From: Lachnospiraceae bacterium UBA1201
GTDB lineage: Bacteria > Bacillota > Clostridia > Lachnospirales > Lachnospiraceae
DNA: 21,664 nucleotides
Direction of reading: 5' to 3'
Assembly (NCBI GenBank): GCA_002309675.1
Contig: DBXX01000072.1
Location: 23,924 to 45,587 of the forward strand
Shown: piece after piece, positions 15,884 through 21,664 of the stretch
How positions within the stretch are numbered: the first letter of the stretch is position 1
How the letters are laid out: every line of letters starts with the position of its first letter
Notes under the pieces: generated by a model
Database searches by the model: none
What the model was told of the DNA's origin: nothing
What the model saw: the letters and a program-made list of their open reading frames with translations, nothing else
Position numbers and translations under genes: made by a program

Positions 15884-17101
15884 TCAGTCCGGATCCTTCG
15901 TTCCGAGACGGCCTTTGAAATCTTCGTAGGTGAAGTCCGTCAATCGTACGATCTCATCTCCCTTTACGACCCAGATATCGGGCAATGGCATGCCGTTAAA
16001 CGTGTTGTTTTTACAGGTGGTATAGATCGCCATGTCCTCGAATAAAAGCCGCTGTCCGGCCCCTAAAGGCCGTTCAAAGGCATAATCGCCGATGATGTCG
16101 CCGGACAGGCAGGTCGGGCCGCCCAGCCGGTATGTGTAAGGCTTCTCTCCGGCTTCAAATCCTTCATAAAGTGGAGGCCGGTAAGGCATCTCCAGCACAT
16201 CCGGTGTGTGGCAGGCTGCCGACATATCCAGGATCGCATTGACCACATCGCCGTTTTTCACGAAATCGAGAACGCGCGTGCATAGGTAGCCGGCATTCAG
16301 CGCGACTGCCTCGCCCGGCTCCAGATACACGGTGACCCCGTAGGTGTCACGCACATGGCAGATAAGTTTCTTCAGAAGTTCACGGTCGTAGTCCGCACGT
16401 GTGATGTGGTGTCCCCCGCCCATATTGATCCAACGCATCTTATGCATGATATCACCGAATTGCTCCTCCACTGCGCGCAGTGTGATCTCGAGTGCATCGG
16501 AGTTCTGCTCGCACAGGGTGTGAAAATGCAGGCCGTCCAGCATCGCGATGAGAGCATCGTCCATCTGCTCATCCCACGCCTGTTTCGTGGTCCCGAGTCT
16601 TCCACCCGGTGCGCACGGATCGTAGATCTCGTGCCCCTCCTGCGTCTGACACAGCGGATTGATGCGAAGACCTACCTCTTTTCCTGCCTTCTTCGCGGCC
16701 GGACCGAACATGCGCAGCTGGCTTGGACTGTTGAACACGATATGATCCGCGTATTCCAACAGTTCGTCAAACTGCTCCGGAATGTAGGCTGCCGAAAAGA
16801 CATGGCACTCCTTAGCGGGCATCTTTTCATGGCCCAGGCGTGCCTCAAACAGGCCGCTCGCCTCGGTTCCCGCCAGATATTCCTCCAAAACCGGGTACAG
16901 GTCGTAGTTGGAAAATGCTTTCTGCGCGAGCAGGATTCGACATCCCGTCGCGTCTTCGATCTCTTTTAATACTCTTCCGTTTTCCCGCAGTTTTGCCTCG
17001 TCGATCAGATAACACGGTGTGGGCACGTCACTGCAAAGAATACGCCGGGGCATATTTGCTCCGGCGCCGGAGAGCTTCAGATGTGTAAGTTTCTCTTTCA
17101 T
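15884..17101 (-). CDS. nspC: Carboxynorspermidine/carboxyspermidine decarboxylase
   Basis: This PLP enzyme decarboxylates carboxyspermidine (or carboxynorspermidine) to spermidine (or norspermidine). The 405-residue protein has the alanine-racemase-fold features of the NspC family: the PLP lysine K61 in LLAQKAFSNY, HFHTLCEQ (192-199), INMGGGHH (225-232), EPGEAV (261-266), the cysteine motif GPTCLSGD (C331), and DMAIYTTCKNNTFNGMPLP near the C-terminus. AAGGAG lies 10 bases before the ATG. A closer ATG in another frame is followed at once by a stop. It comes 32 bases after the dehydrogenase that makes its substrate, which confirms pathway pairing. Spermidine as product fits better than norspermidine because the block also makes putrescine, though specificity cannot be read directly. 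Confidence 0.95.
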   Translation of the reverse strand: MKEKLTHLKLSGAGANMPRRILCSDVPTPCYLIDEAKLRENGRVLKEIEDATGCRILLAQKAFSNYDLYPVLEEYLAGTEASGLFEARLGHEKMPAKECHVFSAAYIPEQFDELLEYADHIVFNSPSQLRMFGPAAKKAGKEVGLRINPLCQTQEGHEIYDPCAPGGRLGTTKQAWDEQMDDALIAMLDGLHFHTLCEQNSDALEITLRAVEEQFGDIMHKMRWINMGGGHHITRADYDRELLKKLICHVRDTYGVTVYLEPGEAVALNAGYLCTRVLDFVKNGDVVNAILDMSAACHTPDVLEMPYRPPLYEGFEAGEKPYTYRLGGPTCLSGDIIGDYAFERPLGAGQRLLFEDMAIYTTCKNNTFNGMPLPDIWVVKGDEIVRLTDFTYEDFKGRLGTKDPD

Positions 17102-17133
17102 CGCATCCGAACTCCTTTATCTTTTATCCTCTG

Positions 17134-18393
17134 TTACGGAACTAACTTCGGGTCGTGGCTCTCCTTATGGGGAAGGCCGTATTTGCAAAGTGCTTCCATG
17201 AACGGATCCGGATCAAACTCTTCAACGGTATATACGCCGGGCTTATTCCAGTATCCCTTCAGCATCATCATGGCGCCGCACATCGCGGGAACGCCCGTGG
17301 TATAGGAAATGGCCTGGGAACCTACCTCGCGGTAGCACTCCTGATGGTCACACACATTGTAGATATAATAGGTCTTTTTCTTTCCATCCTTCTCACCGGT
17401 GAAGATGCAGCCGATGTTCGTCTTACCCTTCGTGCGCGGTCCGAGTGAAGCGGGATCCGGCAGAAGTGCCTTCAAAAACTGGATCGGAACGATCTCGTGG
17501 CCTTCGAACTGAATCGGCTCGGTCGAAAGCATGCCGACATTTTCGAGACACTTCATGTGGGTCAGGTAACTCTGGCCGAAGGTCATGAAGAAACGGATGC
17601 GCTTCACACCGGGGATGTTTTTCGCCAGGGATTCGATCTCCTCGTGATGCAGGAGGTACATGTCCTTATCTCCCACCTCGTCGAAATTGTATTCCCGCTT
17701 GATGCTCATGGCCGGGATCTCCACCCAGTGGCCATCCTCCCAGTAGCTGCCGGGAGCGGAAACCTCGCGGAGGTTGATCTCCGGATTGAAGTTCGTCGCG
17801 AACGGATAGCCGTGGTCGCCGCCGTTGCAGTCCAGAATATCGATCGTATCGATCGTATCAAACTCATGCTTCAGGGCATACGCACAGTATGCCTGTGTTA
17901 CGCCGGGATCGAAGCCGCTGCCGAGCAGCGCGGTAAGTCCGGCCTCTTTAAACTTCTCCTGATAAGCCCACTGCCAGGAGTAGTCAAAATATGCAGAGAA
18001 ACCTTCTTCCTTACAGCGTTTCTCATAGATGGCTCTCCACTCGGGATCGTTCGTATCCTCGGGCTCGTAGTTCGCCGTATCCATGTAATTCACCTTGCAT
18101 GCCAGGCAGGCATCCATGATGGTCAGATCCTGATACGGGAGGGCGATATTCATCACCAGATCCGGCTTATATTCGTTGATCAGCGCGATCAGCTGGTTCA
18201 CGTCATCCGCGTCCACCTGCGCCGTGGTGATCTTCGTGGTCGTAGTGGGTTTCAGCTTCGCGGCCAATGCTTCGCATTTGGACACGGTACGGCTGGCAAT
18301 GCAGATCTCGGAGAATACCTCCGGAGCCTGACAACATTTGGAGATCGCTACGGACGCAACACCGCCGCAGCCGATGATAAGTACTCTGCTCAT
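17134..18393 (-). CDS. Carboxynorspermidine/carboxyspermidine synthase (saccharopine dehydrogenase family)
   Basis: The 419-residue enzyme is expected to join putrescine (or diaminopropane) to aspartate beta-semialdehyde with NADPH to form carboxyspermidine (or carboxynorspermidine). An N-terminal Rossmann domain shows GCGGVA (8-13); the substrate domain holds NYMDTANYEPED, GSGFDPGVTQAY and ILDCNGGDHGYPFATNFNPEINLREV, typical of the Lys1-like CASDH group. I set the start at the ATG at 18393 because AAAGGAGT stands 5 bases upstream; an in-frame TTG eight codons earlier would place the ribosome site inside the coding region. It lies directly ahead of nspC, its partner in the pathway, and 36 bases after speB. 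Confidence 0.93.
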   Translation of the reverse strand: MSRVLIIGCGGVASVAISKCCQAPEVFSEICIASRTVSKCEALAAKLKPTTTTKITTAQVDADDVNQLIALINEYKPDLVMNIALPYQDLTIMDACLACKVNYMDTANYEPEDTNDPEWRAIYEKRCKEEGFSAYFDYSWQWAYQEKFKEAGLTALLGSGFDPGVTQAYCAYALKHEFDTIDTIDILDCNGGDHGYPFATNFNPEINLREVSAPGSYWEDGHWVEIPAMSIKREYNFDEVGDKDMYLLHHEEIESLAKNIPGVKRIRFFMTFGQSYLTHMKCLENVGMLSTEPIQFEGHEIVPIQFLKALLPDPASLGPRTKGKTNIGCIFTGEKDGKKKTYYIYNVCDHQECYREVGSQAISYTTGVPAMCGAMMMLKGYWNKPGVYTVEEFDPDPFMEALCKYGLPHKESHDPKLVP

Positions 18394-18429
18394 AGTAACT
18401 CCTTTCGTTTTCAAGGAATATGCGTTCTG

Positions 18430-19287
18430 TTACTCACAGATGCTTAATATCAATTCCCGGACCACCTTGCAGGCTGTCGCCGTGCTGGCGCCGCTCGCAT
18501 CGAGCATCGGGGATAATTCATTGACATCCGCTGCCACCACGCGTCCCGCGCATACTGTGCGGATCGCAGCCAGCAGGTCGTTAAAGGAGACCCCACCGGC
18601 CTCCGGTGTGCCGGTTCCCGGGAAGATGCCCGAATCCAGGCAGTCTAAGTCGATAGTAAGATATATGGGCGCATCGCCGATCGCATTTACCGTCTCCTTC
18701 AGTCCTTCGAAAGAAAACGGATGCATGTCGGTGTGCTCTTTCGCAAAACGAAACTCCTCACGCTCACCGCTGCGGATGCAGAACTGGTGAATGCGTCCGT
18801 CGCCCAACAAATCATGACAGCGACGCATTACGCAGGCATGGGAAAGCCGCGCGCCCAGATAGTCGTCACGAAGGTCCGCATGCGCGTCGAACTGGATCAC
18901 GTGCAGGTCCGGATAAACCGCCGCTACGCTCTCCACCGCTGCGAGGGTGACCAGATGCTCACCGCCCATCAAAAGCGGGAATTTACCGTCCTCCAGGATC
19001 GCTGCAGCCTCGTCGGAAATATCCTTCAGCGCCAGTTTCGAGTCGCCGAAGCACAGTTCCAGGTCACCACGATCCGCAACCTTATAATCCGTAAGATCGC
19101 GGTCCTGATACGGGCTGTAGGTTTCCAGCCCATAGCTTTCGTGGCGGATGGCCGCAGGCGCGAAACGCGCGCCCGGACGATAGCTCGTCGTCGAATCAAA
19201 CGGGGCGCCGTACAGGACGATCTTCGCCTCTGCATAATCGGCGTCACATCCGATAAAAGTCTCTATATTCGGGGTGGGATTTCGCAT
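18430..19287 (-). CDS. speB: Agmatinase
   Basis: This enzyme hydrolyses agmatine to putrescine and urea. The 285-residue ureohydrolase carries all binuclear manganese ligands: GGEH (H111), DAHAD (D134, H136, D138) and DLDCLD (D213, D215). The agmatinase-like FPGTGTPEAGG loop follows (222-232). Length and sequence resemble the Bacillus-type SpeB. The ATG overlaps the speE stop by one base (TAATG), so translation is coupled. The presence of speA upstream supports agmatine rather than guanidinobutyrate or formiminoglutamate as substrate. Confidence 0.95.
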   Translation of the reverse strand: MRNPTPNIETFIGCDADYAEAKIVLYGAPFDSTTSYRPGARFAPAAIRHESYGLETYSPYQDRDLTDYKVADRGDLELCFGDSKLALKDISDEAAAILEDGKFPLLMGGEHLVTLAAVESVAAVYPDLHVIQFDAHADLRDDYLGARLSHACVMRRCHDLLGDGRIHQFCIRSGEREEFRFAKEHTDMHPFSFEGLKETVNAIGDAPIYLTIDLDCLDSGIFPGTGTPEAGGVSFNDLLAAIRTVCAGRVVAADVNELSPMLDASGASTATACKVVRELILSICE

Positions 19288-20138
19288 TACTCCACCTCCT
19301 CCAACATCTCTTCCAGGAAGGCCGGAAGATAGAATGCTCCCTTATGCAGGCGGGTCGTATAATACCGCGTCCGCATGTGCAGGTCGTTCCAAGCCTTCGA
19401 GTCGAAATCATCGATAGGATGATATTTCTTGCTGGCAAAACCGAAGAGCCAGTAGCCCGCAGCATAGGTCGGGATATGGGCCTGGTAGACACGGCAGATG
19501 GGGAAGGTATTTGCGATACGCTTGTGGCTACGCTGCATGGCGTCCGCATCCTGCTGATAGAACGGGCTGCCCTGCTGGTTCACCATGATGCCGTCTTCCT
19601 TGAGTGCTTTATAGCAATTTCCGTAGAATTCCTTTGTGAACAAACCTTCGGAAGGTCCGAACGGATCGTTGGAATCCACGATGATCAGATCGTATTCGTT
19701 TTCGCAGTAGCGGATGAACTTCAGTGCGTTCTCATAGTGGATGTGAACACGCTCGTCGTCGAGCTGGCAGGCATTGCCCGGAAGGTACTGCCGGCAGGCG
19801 TCCACAACCATCGGGTCCATCTCTACGAGGTCAATGTGCTCGATGCGGGAATACCGCGTCAGCTCCTTCACAACGCCACCGTCGCCGGCACCGATGACCA
19901 GCACGCGACTGATGCCCTGATGCACCGCCATAGGCACGTGCACGATCATCTCGTTGTAAATAAACTCATCCCGCTCGGTCAGCATGATATTGCCGTCGAG
20001 CGCCAAAATGCGGCCGAACTCGCAGCTCTCGAAGACATCGATGCGCTGATAGTCGCTCTGTTTCGAGAACAACTGCCGCTCCACCCGGAGGGAAAGCTTC
20101 ACATCCGGTGTATGTTTTTCCGAAAACCAAAGATCCAT
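19287..20138 (-). CDS. speE: Polyamine aminopropyltransferase (spermidine synthase)
   Basis: This enzyme transfers an aminopropyl group from decarboxylated S-adenosylmethionine to putrescine. The 283-residue protein has an N-terminal beta domain and a Rossmann methyltransferase-like domain with GAGDGG (83-88), the ribose-binding acidic residue in LVEMDP (E107), catalytic D155 in IIVDSNDPFGP, and QGSPFY (189-194). The usual DSTDP motif reads DSNDP. The start has AAAGGAG six bases upstream. It lies 27 bases after speA and overlaps speB. It needs a SAM decarboxylase (speD), absent from this window; a speD beyond 21664 is possible. It is about the usual length for bacterial SpeE. Confidence 0.95.
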   Translation of the reverse strand: MDLWFSEKHTPDVKLSLRVERQLFSKQSDYQRIDVFESCEFGRILALDGNIMLTERDEFIYNEMIVHVPMAVHQGISRVLVIGAGDGGVVKELTRYSRIEHIDLVEMDPMVVDACRQYLPGNACQLDDERVHIHYENALKFIRYCENEYDLIIVDSNDPFGPSEGLFTKEFYGNCYKALKEDGIMVNQQGSPFYQQDADAMQRSHKRIANTFPICRVYQAHIPTYAAGYWLFGFASKKYHPIDDFDSKAWNDLHMRTRYYTTRLHKGAFYLPAFLEEMLEEVE

Positions 20139-20165
20139 GGCAACTCCTTTACTATGCGAAGAGAA

Positions 20166-21632
20166 CTAGATCAAAACATTGAGGCGTTCGATGTTCGGAT
20201 CCTCCGGGCCCGTCATGCTGCAGCCCTTCTCCTTCGCGTACAAAATGTAATCCAAAATATCTTTTGTGATCCTCTCGCCCGGGGCCAGGATCGGGATACC
20301 CGGCGGGTAGCACATTACAAACTCGCTGCAGACGCGGCCTTCGGTCTGCTCGATGGGCAGGCTTTCCTTCTGTGCGTAGAACGCTTCCTGCGGACTCGCT
20401 ACTACCTGCGGGTCAATGTATTCCTGGCTCAGCATACCGGTCTTATCGCGCTGGTAGCGGCGGCGGATCTCCGCCAGAGCCGACACGAGGCGCTCCACTT
20501 CCTGGATGCGGTCGCCGATGGAAAGGTAAGCGAGGATATTTCCGATATCTCCGAACTCGATCTGGATATCGTAGTCATCCCGCAAAAGGTCGTAAACTTC
20601 GATGCCCGCCATGCCGATATCCAACGTGTGGACGGACAGTTTGATCGGGTCGAAATCGAAAATGGAATCGCCGTTGATCATCTCGGGGCCGAAAGCGTAA
20701 TAACCTCCGACAGAGTTGATCTCGGCACGCGCGTACTCTGCGATCCGGCGAACCTCGCGGAAGATCACGTCTCCGCGCAGTGCCAGGTTGCGACGCGATA
20801 TATCGAGGCTGCTCATCAAAAGATAGCTGGCCGATGTCGTTTGGGTCAGGTTGATGATCTGGCGCACATAGCCCGCATGCACGTTCGGTCCTGCAAGCAG
20901 GAAACTCGACTGCGTCAGGCTTCCGCCGCTCTTATGCATGGAGACGGACGCCATATCCGCGCCGGCATCCATCGCCGACACCGGAAGATCCTCACCGAAG
21001 TAAAAATGCGTTCCGTGCGCTTCATCTGCCAGACAGAGCATGCCATGGTCGTGTGCGAGTTTAACGATCGAACGCAGGTCCGAGCAGATACCGTAATACG
21101 TGGGATTATTGACCAGAACAGCTACCGCGTTTGGATGCTCGCGGATGGCCTGCTCCACCTGCTCTACCTTCATGCCGAGGGAAATGCCGAGGCGGCGATC
21201 CACCTGCGGGTTTACATATACCGGAACGGCGCCGCAGAGAACCAGGGCATTGATCACGCTGCGATGCACGTTTCTCGGGAGAATGATCTCCTCTCCGCGT
21301 TTGCACGCAGTCAGCACCATACTCTGTACGGCCGATGTCGTACCACCGACCATCAAAAACGCTTCTGCCGCCCCAAAGGCTTCTGCCGCCAGAATCTCCG
21401 CTTCGCGGATGACACTGATGGGATGGCACAGGTTATCGAGCGGCTTCATGCTGTTGACATCCACCGATACACACTGCTGGCCTAAAAACGAGGTCAGTTC
21501 CGGGTTGCCGCGACCACGCTTATGGCCGGGAACATCGAAAGGAACGACACGCAGATTACGGAATTTCTCCAATGCTTCATGGATCGGCGCGCGGTTCTGC
21601 CGGCGGATAAATTCAGTAGTTCTATCTAACAT
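20166..21632 (-). CDS. speA: Arginine decarboxylase, Bacillus-type (Orn/Lys/Arg decarboxylase family)
   Basis: This fold-type I PLP enzyme likely decarboxylates arginine to agmatine, the first step of the block. The 488-residue protein shows DVPGHKRGRGNPE (33-45), GGTTSAVQSM (PLP phosphate region, 97-106), LADEAHGTHF (201-210, with D203 and H206), the PLP lysine K234 in SMHKSGGSLTQSS, and the C-terminal domain with YPPGIPILAPGE. The length matches the short Bacillus SpeA class rather than the large E. coli decarboxylases. I place the start at the ATG at 21632, six bases after AGGAG; the ATG two codons upstream touches that site. Lysine or ornithine decarboxylase is possible, but downstream agmatinase favours arginine. 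No promoter is seen in the 32 bases left, so the operon may start further upstream. Confidence 0.93.
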   Translation of the reverse strand: MLDRTTEFIRRQNRAPIHEALEKFRNLRVVPFDVPGHKRGRGNPELTSFLGQQCVSVDVNSMKPLDNLCHPISVIREAEILAAEAFGAAEAFLMVGGTTSAVQSMVLTACKRGEEIILPRNVHRSVINALVLCGAVPVYVNPQVDRRLGISLGMKVEQVEQAIREHPNAVAVLVNNPTYYGICSDLRSIVKLAHDHGMLCLADEAHGTHFYFGEDLPVSAMDAGADMASVSMHKSGGSLTQSSFLLAGPNVHAGYVRQIINLTQTTSASYLLMSSLDISRRNLALRGDVIFREVRRIAEYARAEINSVGGYYAFGPEMINGDSIFDFDPIKLSVHTLDIGMAGIEVYDLLRDDYDIQIEFGDIGNILAYLSIGDRIQEVERLVSALAEIRRRYQRDKTGMLSQEYIDPQVVASPQEAFYAQKESLPIEQTEGRVCSEFVMCYPPGIPILAPGERITKDILDYILYAKEKGCSMTGPEDPNIERLNVLI

Positions 21633-21664
21633 CACCATCTCCTATGCCTGCTTATTGCTTTTTC

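Noticed and set aside
19344..21485. Plus-strand open frame of 713 residues opposite speE and speA
   Set aside because: Both genes beneath it have complete catalytic motifs. The antisense frame crosses the gene boundary, has no domain I recognise, and reflects codon bias leaving few stops on the opposite strand.

Overview
The window looks like chromosomal core sequence from a Clostridia-class Firmicute, most likely a Lachnospiraceae-type gut or rumen anaerobe. This is inferred from strong AGGAGG ribosome binding sites, consensus TTGACA-17-TATAAT type promoters, a T-box leader on tyrS, a Bacillus/Clostridium-type SpeA, and a moderate GC content. All 15 convincing genes are on the minus strand, so transcription runs from high to low coordinates. 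I see no rRNA, tRNA, CRISPR array, transposase, phage gene or plasmid gene.

In transcription order, 21632-15884 is a polyamine block: speA (arginine decarboxylase), speE (aminopropyltransferase), speB (agmatinase), a saccharopine-dehydrogenase-fold carboxy(nor)spermidine synthase and nspC (its decarboxylase). Together they give arginine -> agmatine -> putrescine, followed by two possible routes to spermidine. One uses decarboxylated SAM (SpeE) and the other uses aspartate semialdehyde (carboxyspermidine route). No speD is visible in the window.

A 101-bp gap without an obvious terminator leads into 15782-8080, a tightly packed six-gene set. It holds a GldA-like ABC ATPase (TTG start), a GldF-like permease, a GldG-like auxiliary protein, a DUF4340 protein, a single-ORF fusion of mannose-6-phosphate isomerase to a PHP phosphoesterase, and a Cof-type HAD phosphatase. 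Genes overlap or lie at most 12 bp apart, and the set ends at a hairpin terminator (8001-8031).

Next is a stand-alone glgB glycogen branching enzyme with a foldable 5' leader and its own terminator. After it comes tyrS, with a perfect consensus promoter, a tyrosine T-box (specifier TAC, T-box motif, leader terminator) and a strong terminator; a pair of 29-bp GTGACA...TGTCAC repeats lies directly behind its stop codon. The last operon is a MarR regulator plus a large one-polypeptide MacB-like ABC transporter, driven by a promoter with a palindromic probable MarR operator over the start region. It ends at a hairpin (407-433). Positions 1-406 hold no convincing gene but contain a compact set of nested inverted repeats (191-300).

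The items most worth a second look are the ManA-PHP fusion and its place in a Gld-like operon, the doubled polyamine route, the foldable element at 191-300, the glgB leader, and the repeat pair behind tyrS.
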